DNA of 43,033 bases from Acidovorax facilis (lineage in GTDB: Bacteria > Pseudomonadota > Gammaproteobacteria > Burkholderiales > Burkholderiaceae_C). Location of the stretch: contig NZ_JAMXAX010000035.1 of the NCBI RefSeq assembly GCF_023913775.1, forward strand, positions 1 through 43,033. Direction: 5' to 3'. Every line of letters begins with the position of its first letter. Within the stretch, counting starts at the first letter, position 1. Position numbers and translations under genes: made by a program. This document shows, piece by piece, positions 1 through 9,148 of the stretch. Under the pieces are notes generated by a model. It saw only the letters and a list, made by a program, of their open reading frames with translations, had not been told where the DNA came from and searched no databases.

Positions 1-1008
1 GCCCTCCCCCCACCCGCCTCCGGGCTCCAGAAAATCTGGCAGACACGCGGCCCGCTCGTCTGGGTGCTGTGGCCGGTCTCGCAGGTGTACCGCACGCTGG
101 TCGGTATGCGGCGCGGGCTTTACCGCATCGGCATGCTGAAGGCGGAACACCCTGGCCGCCCGGTCATCGTCGTGGGCAACGTGATTGCCGGAGGCGCAGG
201 TAAAACGCCCGTGGTCATTGCCGTTGTCCAGCATCTGCAAGGTCTGGGCCTGCGCCCCGGCGTGGTCTCACGCGGCTACGGCCGCAGCACCACCGACTGC
301 CGCGAGGTGACGCCCGACAGCCCCGCCCATGAGGTGGGCGATGAACCCGCCCTTATCGCGCGCAACTGCCGGGTGCCCGTGTTTGTGGCGCCTCGCCGCA
401 TCACCGCCGCCCGCGCCCTGCGGGCTGCTTACCCGGACACCGACGTGATCGTTTGCGACGATGGCCTGCAGCACCTGGCCCTGGCGCGCGATCTGGAGGT
501 CTGCATCTTCAACGAACAGGGCGTGGGCAACGGTTTCCTGCTGCCAGCGGGGCCCCTGCGTGAGCCCTGGCCACGCGCGGTGGATTTTGTGCTGCATGCA
601 GGGACTCTGCCGCCTGGAAGCGACCCCGCCCATGCCTATGGCCTGCAACGCCGACTGGCCCCCTATGCCTTGCGTGCAGACGGCACCCGGGTGCCGCTGT
701 CGGACCTGCAAGGCCAGCCGCTGCATGCCGTGGCGGCGGTGGCACGCCCCGAAGTGTTCTTTGCCATGCTGCAGGCTGAGGCGCTGCAGCTGGCACACAC
801 GGAAGCCTTGCCAGATCACTATGATTTTGATAGCTGGACCCACTCATCTGACAAGCGCTACCCGCTAATTTGCACCGAAAAAGACGCTGTCAAGCTCTGG
901 CAACACCACCCGGACGCTTTGGCCGTGCCCCTGCAATTGCACATTGACCCGGCCTTTTTCGCAGCGCTGGATGCGCGCCTGCTGGCCTTGGGCGTCCAAA
1001 GGCATTAA
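1..1008 (+). CDS. lpxK: Tetraacyldisaccharide 4'-kinase LpxK (5' end cut by the window)
   Basis: LpxK phosphorylates the 4' position of the lipid A disaccharide at the inner membrane. The frame is open from base 1 with a coherent N-terminal region (Ala-Leu-Pro..., then Trp-Val-Leu-Trp-Pro), so the true start lies upstream and the GTG at 64 is internal. The visible part has 335 codons. The Walker A motif [12 protein letters not shown] is at visible residues 59–70; LpxK family landmarks [16 protein letters not shown] and [10 protein letters not shown] follow. The stretch encoding HYDFDSW...SDKRYPL (bases about 819–870) overlaps a copy of a dispersed repeat (see the repeat entry). It heads the cluster with Trm112-like and kdsB genes, which fits a lipid A/Kdo supply operon. 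Identification is firm; the missing N terminus cannot be judged. Confidence 0.95.
   Translation, partial: ALPPPASGLQKIWQTRGPLVWVLWPVSQVYRTLVGMRRGLYRIGMLKAEHPGRPVIVVGNVIAGGAGKTPVVIAVVQHLQGLGLRPGVVSRGYGRSTTDCREVTPDSPAHEVGDEPALIARNCRVPVFVAPRRITAARALRAAYPDTDVIVCDDGLQHLALARDLEVCIFNEQGVGNGFLLPAGPLREPWPRAVDFVLHAGTLPPGSDPAHAYGLQRRLAPYALRADGTRVPLSDLQGQPLHAVAAVARPEVFFAMLQAEALQLAHTEALPDHYDFDSWTHSSDKRYPLICTEKDAVKLWQHHPDALAVPLQLHIDPAFFAALDARLLALGVQRH
819..860. repeat. Dispersed palindromic repeat copy inside lpxK
   Basis: The palindrome CTATgattttgATAG (819–833) is followed by AGCTGG and, further on, AAGCGCTA (853–860). Read on the minus strand this is TAGCGCTT, 16 bases, CAGCTAT, seven bases, ATAG. The intergenic copy at 35524–35566 has the same words with the same 16-base spacing on the plus strand. 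The copy lies in frame within lpxK and encodes a variable part of the protein near its C terminus. Homology to the intergenic copies is inferred from shared words and spacing only. Confidence 0.5.
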
Positions 1009-1078
1009 TGATTCACCGCCCGGGCCGCCGCTATCATCCCTGCCTGCCCGAACGAACCTCCTGGAAAGCGCTGTCACC

Positions 1079-1261
1079 ATGGATCCCAAACTGCTTGAAC
1101 TGCTGGTCTGCCCCGTCACCAAAGGCCCGCTGACCTACGACCGCGATGCCCAGGAACTGGTCTCCCGCAGCGCTCGCCTGGCCTATCCGGTGCGGGACGG
1201 CATTCCGGTGCTGCTCGAAAACGAAGCCCGCACACTCACCGACGAGGAACTGGAGCAGTGA
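1079..1261 (+). CDS. Trm112 family (YcaR-like) small protein
   Basis: A 60-residue protein starting [18 protein letters not shown]. The Cys-Pro-Val-Thr-Lys-Gly-Pro-Leu segment and the later [11 protein letters not shown] segment are hallmarks of the Trm112/YcaR/UPF0434 family. Only one Cys is left of the zinc-binding pair known from eukaryotic Trm112. A longer open frame starts at 944, but it overlaps lpxK; the ATG at 1079 with GGAAAG upstream gives the usual family length. The stop codon overlaps the GTG start of kdsB by four bases (GTGA), so the two are probably translationally coupled. The role of the bacterial family is uncertain; it may be a small partner or chaperone of methyltransferases. 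The position between lpxK and kdsB is conserved in proteobacteria. Confidence 0.9.
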   Translation: MDPKLLELLVCPVTKGPLTYDRDAQELVSRSARLAYPVRDGIPVLLENEARTLTDEELEQ

Positions 1262-2094
1262 GCGCAGCAACGGATCCCGGCACGCCAGGCGCTCCAACCG
1301 CGAGCTGTCGCTTCACGGTGCTGATCCCAGCGCGCATGGCATCCAGCCGCTTGCCCGACAAACCCCTGGCCGATATCGCAGGCCTACCCATGGTGGTACG
1401 GGTGGCCCAGCGTGCCACCCAAAGTGCAGCAGCCCGCGTGGTGGTGGCCGCCGATGACCCTCGCATCCTGCAGGCCTGCTCCGCCCATGGCGTGCAAGCG
1501 ATACTGACCCGCGCCGACCACCCCAGCGGCAGCGACCGCCTGGCCGAAGCCTGTACCCAGCTGGGCCTGGACGGGGACGACGTGGTCGTCAACGTGCAAG
1601 GCGATGAACCTTTGATAGACCCCTGCCTCATCGACGCTGTGGCAGCCCTCCTGCCCACCCGGCCGGAGGCCAGCATGGGCACCGCAGCCCACGCCATTGC
1701 GTCACTGGCCGACTACACCAACCCCAACGTGGTGAAAGTGGTGCTGGACGCGCGTGGCCTGGCCCACTACTTCAGCCGCGCGCCCATCCCTTTTGCGCGG
1801 GACCATATGGGATTGGCCTGGTGGCAAGGTGCCGCCGAGGCGGCGGCACCCGGTGTAGCAGCCCTGGCGGGGTTCGCGCCACTGCGGCATGTGGGCATCT
1901 ACAGCTATCGTGCGGGCTTTCTGCGCCAATTTCCTGCCCTGACACCCGCCCCCACCGAGGCGGTGGAAGCGCTGGAGCAACTGCGCGCCCTGTGGCACGG
2001 CCACCGCATTGGGGTTCACCTGGCCAACGCAGCCCCTGGCCCGGGCGTGGATACGCCCGAAGACCTGGAACGGGTTCGCCGCCTTTTCCGATGA
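1258..2094 (+). CDS. kdsB: 3-deoxy-manno-octulosonate cytidylyltransferase (CMP-Kdo synthetase)
   Basis: KdsB activates Kdo with CTP to give CMP-Kdo for the lipopolysaccharide inner core; it is a cytosolic nucleotidyltransferase of the GT-A-like fold. The 278-residue product has [19 protein letters not shown] near residue 20 (nucleotide-binding loop), the [10 protein letters not shown] motif near residue 112 and the C-terminal [15 protein letters not shown] signature. The usual length is about 250; the extra roughly 18 N-terminal residues come from the GTG start that overlaps the Trm112 stop. A short insert around residues 185–205 ([19 protein letters not shown]) precedes the conserved RHVGIYSYR. 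It is the last gene of the lpxK–Trm112–kdsB operon; adk follows after 227 bases. Confidence 0.96.
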   Translation: MSAATDPGTPGAPTASCRFTVLIPARMASSRLPDKPLADIAGLPMVVRVAQRATQSAAARVVVAADDPRILQACSAHGVQAILTRADHPSGSDRLAEACTQLGLDGDDVVVNVQGDEPLIDPCLIDAVAALLPTRPEASMGTAAHAIASLADYTNPNVVKVVLDARGLAHYFSRAPIPFARDHMGLAWWQGAAEAAAPGVAALAGFAPLRHVGIYSYRAGFLRQFPALTPAPTEAVEALEQLRALWHGHRIGVHLANAAPGPGVDTPEDLERVRRLFR

Positions 2095-2306
2095 GGAGTG
2101 GGCCGGTGGTGCGCGCCGCGCCGGTCCGCCGAATGCCCCGGCTATCCACCCTGCGACACCCCTGCCCAACCCGGTGCAGCATGTAAGTCAGCGCAAGGGA
2201 GTCGCATGCTATCCTCGACCGCAACGAGAGCACCGCATCCCGGGCGCACAGAACGGCTTCAGGCGCCCTTCGAACGTCCCCGCCAGCGGCGCCAACCGAT
2301 TTCTAA

Positions 2307-2978
<672 letters not shown>

Positions 2979-3006
2979 GGTTCGGGGCTATCGCCCCTTG
3001 CAACCA

Positions 3007-3039
3007 GCGACGCCATGGCAGCAGGGCGTCGCTTTTTTT
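3007..3039 (+). terminator. Rho-independent terminator of adk
   Basis: A perfect 8-base stem GCGACGCC (3007–3014) / GGCGTCGC (3025–3032) with a 10-base loop is followed by seven T residues (3033–3039). It lies 28 bases after the adk stop codon. Confidence 0.9.
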
Positions 3040-3101
3040 ATGCGGCGCAGGGAACCCGCTTGCAGCCTTTCGCATAGCTATACCCGGGCCATACCGGTGG
3101 G

Positions 3102-3572
3102 TCAGGCTGGGCTGGAGCGTAAGCCGTAGGCTTTGCCATCCACAAACAGGTATTCCGCCCGCAGCACCGCGTCGCCCTTCTCTTCGCGTAGGGTAAAGCC
3201 CACCACCGATACCGCAGTGCCGGGTTTGATCTCCTGCACCTGCCAGGCCTGCATGCGGGTCAAAGGCGCCAGCTCCACCTCCCAGCGGCGGTCTTTGCGG
3301 GTGGGCAAAACCATCTTGGCCAGCAATGCCTTGCCATCCACGGGGGACGCCTGCGCAGGCACCACACGCTGGGCCAGATCCGCAGGCAGCTTCAGCTCGG
3401 CAGGTGTCTCCAGCTCCAACTCGGCGTGTGGGTTTTGCCAGCGCACTTTGCGCACGGTGCCTTCCAGGTAGATGGGACGGTCGGGGTCAAAACTGCTCCA
3501 CCCATGGTGGGCACGCGCGCCCCAGGGAATGGCCGTGGCGGCCAGGAGCACGTGGCGGCGTTGCAGGCTCAT
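3102..3572 (-). CDS. Exported DUF6152-like protein
   Basis: A 156-residue protein when started at the ATG at 3572, which has AAGGAG seven bases upstream; an ATG six codons earlier (3590) lacks such a site. The N terminus MSLQRRHVLLAATAIPWGARA is an export signal with a twin-arginine-like RR and an A-R-A site before HHGWSSFD. The mature part begins HHGWSSFDPDRPIYLEGTV and reads as one small OB-like beta domain (GTVRKVRWQNPHAELELE, then VVGFTLREEKGDAVLRAEYLFVDG). This matches my memory of the DUF6152 family of periplasmic proteins of unknown role. It is last in the operon after the asparaginase and a small membrane protein gene, with a gap of about 24 bases. Function unknown. Confidence 0.75.
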   Translation of the reverse strand: MSLQRRHVLLAATAIPWGARAHHGWSSFDPDRPIYLEGTVRKVRWQNPHAELELETPAELKLPADLAQRVVPAQASPVDGKALLAKMVLPTRKDRRWEVELAPLTRMQAWQVQEIKPGTAVSVVGFTLREEKGDAVLRAEYLFVDGKAYGLRSSPA

Positions 3573-3596
3573 CGGTTCTCTCCTTGTCATGTCTGA

Positions 3597-4019
3597 TCAG
3601 AGGTAAGCAATCCAGCGGCCACACACCACCACAGCCAGCCAGATCACGGTGGAACCCAGCATCTGTACCCGGGCCAGGGCATCCAGGCGAGCCAGCGAAC
3701 CCCGCCCATGGAACCACGCGGCGTTGCAACCTGCAAGCATTAACAGCAGCATCTTCAAGGTGAATGCGCGGCTGGCGAGCAGTTCGGCAGGCTGTGTGGC
3801 GAACATCAAGAGGCCCGACGCCGCCGCCAGGCCAAAACCACACAATGCCAGCGACAGGCTGAGCCGCGCCAAGTCCTTGACAGGCAGCGCCGCCCCACGG
3901 CCAAACACCCGCAACTCCAGCAAGACCAAATTGCCCAGCAGCAAGGCAATGCCCACGATGTGCACCACCTCCAGCGCGGGGTAAGCCCACGCATGGGACT
4001 TAAGAGCTGCAAAAAACAT
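3597..4019 (-). CDS. Four-helix membrane protein (DUF6644-like)
   Basis: A 140-residue very hydrophobic protein. It has four likely membrane helices at about residues 12–36 (with EVVHIVGIALLLGNLVLLELR), 52–75, 84–102 and 120–139. The conserved-looking His in the first helix (VVHIVG) and NAAWFH at the end of the third resemble the small DUF6644 membrane family often seen beside DUF6152 proteins, but I cannot confirm the family name without a profile search. It starts 16 bases after the asparaginase stop, so it is almost surely co-transcribed with it. No catalytic motif is visible; the His residues might hold a metal or heme. Confidence 0.7.
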   Translation of the reverse strand: MFFAALKSHAWAYPALEVVHIVGIALLLGNLVLLELRVFGRGAALPVKDLARLSLSLALCGFGLAAASGLLMFATQPAELLASRAFTLKMLLLMLAGCNAAWFHGRGSLARLDALARVQMLGSTVIWLAVVVCGRWIAYL

Positions 4020-4035
4020 CGGGCGGCCTTGTTGC

Positions 4036-4986
4036 TCAGTGCAGCAGTTCGAGCATCAGCGAGATCCTGGCCTTCAAGGGTGATAGACCCTGGGAGTCCG
4101 GCAATGCGTCCCCCGGCTTGGGCAGCACCTGCCCCTCGGGGCAGCGTGTGGACCGCACCACGCGCACACCCGCCTCCTGGGCACGCAGCAATGCGGCCTC
4201 CAGAGCATGGTGGATAGTGCCATTGCCCGTGCAGGCCACCACCAGCCCCTGGACCCCATCCCGCACCAGTGCGTCCACCATGGTCCCCGATGCGCCAGCG
4301 TGGCTGGTGACCACTTCCACGCGGGGCCAGGCTGCGGCATTCACTACATTTTCAATAGCATTCAATGCTGGAACACCAAGCGCCAGGGGCCAATCCTGCA
4401 CAAGGCGGACAGCCCCCTCCTCCACCCAACCCAAAGGCCCGGCCTCGCCCGAGTTGAACGCATTCACCCGGTAGGGGTGCACCTTCTGAACCTGCCGTGC
4501 CCCATGAATTTCGCCAGCGGCGACCGCCAGCACACCCCGTGCGCCGGGCGTGACCGCCACAGCAACAGCATCCAGAAGATTCTGAGGCCCATCGGGCGTG
4601 AGCGCCGTGGCCGGGCGCATGGCACAGGTCAGCACCACGGGTTTCGCGCGGGTGTCCAGCACTTCATGCAGAAACCAGGCCGTCTCTTCCAGCGTGTCGG
4701 TTCCGTGGGTAATGACTACACCACGCACCTCGGGATCTTCCAGGTGGTGCGCACAGCGCAGCGCCAGCGCCTGCCACACCTGGCCATCCATGTCCTTGCT
4801 ATCGATCTGGGCCACCTGCTCCGCCACCAGCACGCCCTGCGCGGCCTGCTGCAATCCGGGAACAGCTGCAAGCAGCTGCCCGACCCCTACCTGCGCAGCG
4901 GTGTAGCCGATGTTGTCGCCAGCCTGCGCGGACGTGCCCGCAATGGTCCCTCCGGTACCCAAAACCACAATTTTTTGCCCACTCAC
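4036..4986 (-). CDS. L-asparaginase
   Basis: Hydrolyses L-asparagine to aspartate and ammonia. The 316-residue product carries the family's catalytic set: GTGGTIAGT at residues 10–18 (nucleophile Thr14), HGTDT at 94–98 (Thr96–Asp97), the AMRPATALTPDGPQNLLDAV segment, and Lys168 in VQKVHPYR. No signal peptide is present (MSGQKIVVLGTGG), so a cytosolic enzyme is likely. Being a single-domain enzyme of this type, it could be named ansA or ansB; I leave the symbol open. It heads an operon with two small envelope genes. Its start codon is 18 bases from the first of two LexA boxes shared with divergent lexA, so SOS control of this operon is possible. A degenerate dispersed-repeat word lies within the gene at 4344–4359. 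Confidence 0.92.
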   Translation of the reverse strand: MSGQKIVVLGTGGTIAGTSAQAGDNIGYTAAQVGVGQLLAAVPGLQQAAQGVLVAEQVAQIDSKDMDGQVWQALALRCAHHLEDPEVRGVVITHGTDTLEETAWFLHEVLDTRAKPVVLTCAMRPATALTPDGPQNLLDAVAVAVTPGARGVLAVAAGEIHGARQVQKVHPYRVNAFNSGEAGPLGWVEEGAVRLVQDWPLALGVPALNAIENVVNAAAWPRVEVVTSHAGASGTMVDALVRDGVQGLVVACTGNGTIHHALEAALLRAQEAGVRVVRSTRCPEGQVLPKPGDALPDSQGLSPLKARISLMLELLH

Positions 4987-5003
4987 TTGCGTACTCCGAA
5001 AAA

Positions 5004-5019
5004 CTGGTGAAAAATACAG
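5004..5019. promoter_or_regulatory. LexA box 1
   Basis: CTGGtgaaaaatACAG fits the LexA operator pattern CTG(T/G)-N8-ACAG seen in proteobacteria. It sits between divergent asparaginase (start 4986) and lexA (start 5076) and is repeated 19 bases further on, which supports it strongly as an autoregulatory site. Confidence 0.88.
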
Positions 5020-5022
5020 TTA

Positions 5023-5038
5023 CTGGATTAAAAAACAG
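5023..5038. promoter_or_regulatory. LexA box 2
   Basis: CTGGattaaaaaACAG has the same half-sites and spacing as box 1; the centres are 19 bases apart (about two helical turns). Both share the flanking A...T (ACTG-N10-CAGT). Tandem boxes ahead of lexA are common in bacteria and imply cooperative repression. Confidence 0.88.
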
Positions 5039-5075
5039 TTATCCATCACTGTAGCCGCCTCCACCGGAAACCACC

Positions 5076-5750
5076 ATGCTCGACAACCCGAAACTCACTG
5101 CCCGCCAGCAACAGATTCTGGATCTCATCCAGACGGCCATTGCACGCACCGGGGCGCCCCCCACCCGTGCGGAGATCGCTGCCGAACTGGGGTTCAAGTC
5201 GGCCAACGCGGCAGAAGAACATCTCCAGGCGCTGGCGCGCAAAGGCGTGATCGAGCTGGTCAGTGGCACATCCCGTGGCATCCGGTTGCGCAGTGACACC
5301 GTGCGCTCCATCAATGCAGCGCGCGGCAATCAGTTCAGCCTGCCGATTCCCGGGCTCTCACAACTGGTGCTACCCCTGGTGGGACGTGTGGCGGCAGGGT
5401 CGCCCATTCTCGCGCAGGAACACGTTGACCAAACCTACAGTGTGGAAAACAGCCTGTTCCATCACAAGCCCGATTACCTGCTCAAAGTGCGCGGTATGTC
5501 GATGCGCGATGCCGGAATCATGGATGGCGATCTGCTGGCTGTGCAGTCCACCCGCGAAGCCCGCAACGGCCAGATCATCGTGGCCCGCCTGGGAGACGAT
5601 GTGACGGTCAAGCGCCTGCGCCGTACTGCGACCGCCATCGAACTGCTGCCCGAGAACCCGGATTACCCGGTCATCGTGGTGCAGCCCGGCGAACCCTTTG
5701 AGATTGAAGGGCTGGCCGTCGGCCTCATCCGCAACACCATGCTGATGTAG
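5076..5750 (+). CDS. lexA: SOS response repressor LexA
   Basis: Represses DNA-damage genes until RecA filaments stimulate its self-cleavage. The 224 residues start with a winged helix domain ([16 protein letters not shown]..., helix-turn-helix near residues 28–55, [17 protein letters not shown]), then the S24 peptidase-like domain. The cleavage site Ala107–Gly108 lies in VGRVAAG, the nucleophile is Ser142 in RGMSMRDAG and the general base Lys179 in TVKRL. All active residues are intact. Two LexA boxes lie 38–72 bases upstream. No strong terminator follows; a weak stem-loop starts at 5832. Confidence 0.98.
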   Translation: MLDNPKLTARQQQILDLIQTAIARTGAPPTRAEIAAELGFKSANAAEEHLQALARKGVIELVSGTSRGIRLRSDTVRSINAARGNQFSLPIPGLSQLVLPLVGRVAAGSPILAQEHVDQTYSVENSLFHHKPDYLLKVRGMSMRDAGIMDGDLLAVQSTREARNGQIIVARLGDDVTVKRLRRTATAIELLPENPDYPVIVVQPGEPFEIEGLAVGLIRNTMLM

Positions 5751-5831
5751 CCACACCGCTCCATCGCATTCACTCATGAATTAGTTCGTTAGCTGCCGCA
5801 CTGCAGGTGGCGGGCGTTTGGCGCACTGGTA

Positions 5832-5863
5832 AAACCGGTACGCCAGCCCTGCGGTGCCGGTTT
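5832..5863 (+). terminator. Stem-loop after lexA, weak terminator candidate
   Basis: AAACCGG (5832–5838) pairs with CCGGTTT (5857–5863), and CGC/GCG pair inside. Only a broken T-run (TTTACTTT) follows, so it may instead be a leader structure of the gene starting at 5912. Confidence 0.35.
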
Positions 5864-5911
5864 ACTTTGCAATCCTGCCTATGTCCAACCCCCGACCTTC
5901 GGAGTTTTCAC

Positions 5912-6412
5912 ATGGGAATTGCCTTGACCACCTTTTCTGCGCTCTCCGGTACTCTGCGTACCCTGACCCACTGGCTCCACACCTTCAAGGAGCCGTCTGC
6001 AGCAGACCTGCCTGCGCCCCGCCCCCATCCCGATGACACGGACCCGGGCCGCAGGAGCGAATCAGCAGGCACTGACAAGCCCCGCCGTCCATCCAACATC
6101 CCCAGCCAACGTCCACCGCGAGGCAACTGGCCCTTTACGGTCAGCCCGCAGACACCACCCACCGGTGCCACCACGCGGTTTGTAGCCACCAATACCGATG
6201 CCCGGGCGTTCATACCGTCGCCTGCCGCTATCCGCGTTGCCTGTGGATCATCCAGATTGGCAGACGGCTCAGGCGGCAGGGCTGCCAAGGTCCTGCGCAG
6301 GGTCCCCACATCGGGCGGCTCAGGCCGACTGGTGATCGCCGGCCGCATGGCCGATGTGTGCGCCGAGTTGGACCGCCTGGCTGCATCCGAGGCGGCGCTA
6401 CAAGCCTGTTGA
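5912..6412 (+). CDS. Unrecognised 166-residue protein downstream of lexA
   Basis: I do not recognise a named family. The frame is open from 5807, but the ATG at 5912 with CGGAG nine bases upstream is the better start. The N-terminal 25 residues (MGIALTTFSALSGTLRTLTHW) form an amphipathic or weakly hydrophobic helix. Residues 30–135 are rich in Pro, Arg and Thr and look disordered. The last 35 residues (GGSGRLVIAGRMADVCAELDRL...) are ordered, with a beta strand then a helix, and are the part most likely to be conserved. GC-rich third positions support it as coding. It follows lexA by 161 bases on the same strand, so read-through under SOS control is possible but not shown. Confidence 0.6.
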   Translation: MGIALTTFSALSGTLRTLTHWLHTFKEPSAADLPAPRPHPDDTDPGRRSESAGTDKPRRPSNIPSQRPPRGNWPFTVSPQTPPTGATTRFVATNTDARAFIPSPAAIRVACGSSRLADGSGGRAAKVLRRVPTSGGSGRLVIAGRMADVCAELDRLAASEAALQAC

Positions 6413-6593
6413 GCCCAAGGGCTGCACCACCCAGCGATCCATTGACTGCTTTGTATATGGAGGATGCTGCCTGATCGCTGTGGACGGCGCTTGTTGAGGT
6501 CGCCAACACTCCGTCACCAAAAGCCCCATCCTTTCCTGCGCCAGAAGGCGATCCGGGATGAAACGACCGGCGTGGCCAAGGCACAATGTCGGG

Positions 6594-7601
6594 ATGAACA
6601 TTGTGATCCTCGACGACTACCAGGACGCAGTCCGCAAGCTCCACTGCGCATCCCGGCTCGACGCGTACACCGCCAAGGTCTACACCAACACCGTCAAGGG
6701 GCTGGGCCAGCTGTCCGTCCGCCTCAAAGACGCTGACATCATCGTGCTCGTGCGGGAGCGCACCCAGATCACCCGTCAACTGGTGGAGAAACTTCCCCGC
6801 CTCAAGCTCATCGCGCAAACCGGCAAGATCGGCAATCACATTGATGTAGCTGCCTGTACGGAACGTGGGATTGCAGTGGCAGAAGGCATAGGCTCACCCG
6901 TGGCCCCCGCAGAGCTGACGTGGGCACTTGTCATGGCCGCAATGCGCCGACTGCCGCAGTACATCTCCAACCTCAAGCATGGCGCCTGGCAACAATCAGG
7001 GCTGAAGACGGCGTCCATGCCTCCCAATTTTGGCCTTGGCAGCGTGCTGCGGGGCAAAACGCTGGGTATCTGGGGTTATGGCCGCATTGGCCAATTGGTG
7101 GCGGGCTACGGGCGTGCTTTTGGAATGAACGTCCGCATTTGGGGGCGTGAGGCATCACGCGCCCAGGCCTTGACGGATGGGTACCAGGCTGCCACCACGC
7201 GCGAGGAGTTTTTCTCGCAATGCGATGTGATCTCGCTCCACCTTCGGCTCAACGACGAAACGCGCGGCATCGTCTCACTCGAAGATCTGTCTTGCATGAA
7301 GCCCACCTCCCTGCTGGTCAACACTTCGCGTGCCGAGCTGATTGAGACCGATGCCCTGATTGCAGCCCTGAACCGGGGCCGCCCCGGCATGGCCGCAGTC
7401 GATGTATTCGAGAGCGAACCCATCCTTCAGGGCCATGCCCTGCTGCGGCTGGAGAACTGCATTTGTACGCCCCACATTGGCTATGTCGAGCAAGACAGCT
7501 ATGAGCTTTATTTTGGTGCAGCGTTCGACAATGTGGTGAATTTCATCAAAGGCACCCCCACCAACATCGTGAATCCAGGCGCACTGCAGGTGAGGCGTTA
7601 A
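6594..7601 (+). CDS. D-2-hydroxyacid dehydrogenase family protein (NAD-dependent)
   Basis: A 335-residue member of the D-isomer-specific 2-hydroxyacid dehydrogenases, related to phosphoglycerate dehydrogenases. The start at 6594 (MNIVILDDYQDAV) matches the family; an ATG 12 codons earlier gives an unusual extra piece. The substrate-binding lobe spans about residues 1–105 and 290–335. The NAD-binding Rossmann core has GYGRIG at 161–166, and the catalytic trio Arg246 (NTSRAEL), Glu275 (FESEP) and His294 (TPHIGY) is intact. The ILDDYQDAVRKL opening is typical of a subgroup found widely in Proteobacteria whose substrate is not established. It stands alone on the plus strand, 181 bases after the preceding gene, and is followed by a strong terminator at 7811. 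Confidence 0.9.
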   Translation: MNIVILDDYQDAVRKLHCASRLDAYTAKVYTNTVKGLGQLSVRLKDADIIVLVRERTQITRQLVEKLPRLKLIAQTGKIGNHIDVAACTERGIAVAEGIGSPVAPAELTWALVMAAMRRLPQYISNLKHGAWQQSGLKTASMPPNFGLGSVLRGKTLGIWGYGRIGQLVAGYGRAFGMNVRIWGREASRAQALTDGYQAATTREEFFSQCDVISLHLRLNDETRGIVSLEDLSCMKPTSLLVNTSRAELIETDALIAALNRGRPGMAAVDVFESEPILQGHALLRLENCICTPHIGYVEQDSYELYFGAAFDNVVNFIKGTPTNIVNPGALQVRR

Positions 7602-7810
7602 TCTGGCGCAAAAATCGGGCACATCCATCCTCGGTATTGCGGGAAGCAACAAGACTGGAAGCTCCTGACCTCAGTACGGTTGCACCTTCTGCTGCGCCTA
7701 GCGCCAGTTTTGGTCATCGCTCCTGTCTTCAACAAACTCCTGCTGCGGGGCATTGGGCAGCCAAGCAGAACACCCTGCACACCCCAACCCAGCTGCATTT
7801 CAACAATAAA

Positions 7811-7838
7811 AAAAGGGCTTCCCAAAGGAAGCCCTTTT
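7811..7838. terminator. Bidirectional intrinsic terminator
   Basis: A perfect 12-base stem AAAAGGGCTTCC (7811–7822) / GGAAGCCCTTTT (7827–7838) with a CAAA loop. A-run and T-run on the two sides let it end transcription both from the dehydrogenase gene (+) and from the binding-protein gene (–), which converge here. The remaining 288 bases between these two genes show nothing else. Confidence 0.92.
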
Positions 7839-7889
7839 GTTTGGAGCTCTCCAAAGCCAAAAAGACCTTGAAGAGCGAGATCACTCCGA

Positions 7890-9017
7890 TTACAGAGGGG
7901 TCTTCTTGCCGTCCTTGTAGACGCACAGAGTGATGGCGGGGTTCTTCATTTCGCCATTGGGTTCAAAAGCGATGGTGGAGGTCACACCCTTGAAGCTGGA
8001 CTTGGCCAGTTCGTTCACATACACCTTGGGGTCCACGGAGTTGGCGCGCTTCATAGCGTCCACCAGCAGGAACGTGGCGTCGTAGGTGTAAGGGCTGTAG
8101 ACTTGGAATTGGTTGGGGTACTTGGCATCGTACTTGGCCTTCCAGGCCGTGCCGCCGGGCATCTTGGCCAGCGAAGAGCCGCCTTCAGCACAGATCACGT
8201 TGCCCAGGGTCTTGGCACCCGCTGCGAGCTTGGCGATTTCAGACGTGCAGACGCCGTCACCACCGAAGTACTTGACGTTGCCCATGCCCAGTTGTTCCAT
8301 CTGGCGCAGCATGGGGCCGGCTTGAGGGTCCATACCGCCGTAGAACACGGCATCAGGGTTCTTGGACTTGATGGCCGTCAGGATGGCCATGAAGTCGGTA
8401 GCCTTGTCGGTCGTGAACTGCTCGTCCACCACTTTCATGCCCTTGGCAGTGGCAGTCTTCTTGAACACGTCTGCCACACCTTGGCCGTAAGCAGTACGGT
8501 CGTCGATGATGGCAACGGTCTTCAGCTTGAGCGTATCCACAGCGTAGAACGCCAGGCCAGCGCCCAGGGCGTTGTCATTGGCGATGATACGGAAGGTGGT
8601 CTTGTAGCCAGGCTTGGTCAGGTTGGGGTTGGTCGCAGCGCCCGTCACCATCGGGATGCCGCAGTCGTTGTAGACCTTGGAAGCAGGAATGGTGGTACCG
8701 GAGTTGAGGTGGCCGACAACGCCTGCAACTTTGGAGTCGCACAGCTTTTGTGCAGCGGCCGTGCCCTGCTTTGGATCGGCAGCGTCATCTTCAGCTTGAA
8801 GTTCGAACTTGATCTTCTTGCCGCCGATGGTGATGCCTTGAGCGTTCAGCTCTTCAATGGCCATGCGGGCGCCATTTTCGTTGTCCTTGCCGTAGTGGGC
8901 TTGGGCGCCGGAAACCGGAGCCACATGGCCGATCTTGACCACCTGCTCTTGTGCAGAGGCCACACCAGCAACAGCCGCGATAGCAGCAACCACGGTCAGT
9001 TTCAACTTCAATTGCAT
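7890..9017 (-). CDS. Branched-chain amino acid ABC transporter substrate-binding protein
   Basis: Periplasmic type-1 solute-binding protein of the LivK/LIV-binding family, which delivers Leu, Ile, Val or related compounds to an ABC permease. The ATG at 9017 with GGAG upstream gives 375 residues; an upstream in-frame ATG (9065) would put an odd MRHKKILSVYLYWRFD in front of the signal peptide. The signal peptide MQLKLKLTVVAAIAAVAGVASA ends in A-S-A before QEQVVKIGHVAPVSG. Family landmarks include GKDNENGARMAIEELNAQG, VVGHLNSGTTIPASKVY and the late YSPYTYDATFLLVDAMKRA. No permease or ATPase gene is adjacent, as is usual for the orphan, highly expressed binding proteins of Comamonadaceae. The exact ligand cannot be read from sequence. 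Confidence 0.93.
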   Translation of the reverse strand: MQLKLKLTVVAAIAAVAGVASAQEQVVKIGHVAPVSGAQAHYGKDNENGARMAIEELNAQGITIGGKKIKFELQAEDDAADPKQGTAAAQKLCDSKVAGVVGHLNSGTTIPASKVYNDCGIPMVTGAATNPNLTKPGYKTTFRIIANDNALGAGLAFYAVDTLKLKTVAIIDDRTAYGQGVADVFKKTATAKGMKVVDEQFTTDKATDFMAILTAIKSKNPDAVFYGGMDPQAGPMLRQMEQLGMGNVKYFGGDGVCTSEIAKLAAGAKTLGNVICAEGGSSLAKMPGGTAWKAKYDAKYPNQFQVYSPYTYDATFLLVDAMKRANSVDPKVYVNELAKSSFKGVTSTIAFEPNGEMKNPAITLCVYKDGKKTPL

Positions 9018-9148
9018 ATCAAATCTCCAGTAAAGATAAACGCTGAGAATCTTCTTGTGTCTCAACGCAGGCGAACATATCGCAATTTACGGGCCAGATC
9101 ATTAGGGAATACGATTAAACGCGAGAGAAACCACAGGGGAATACCCTG

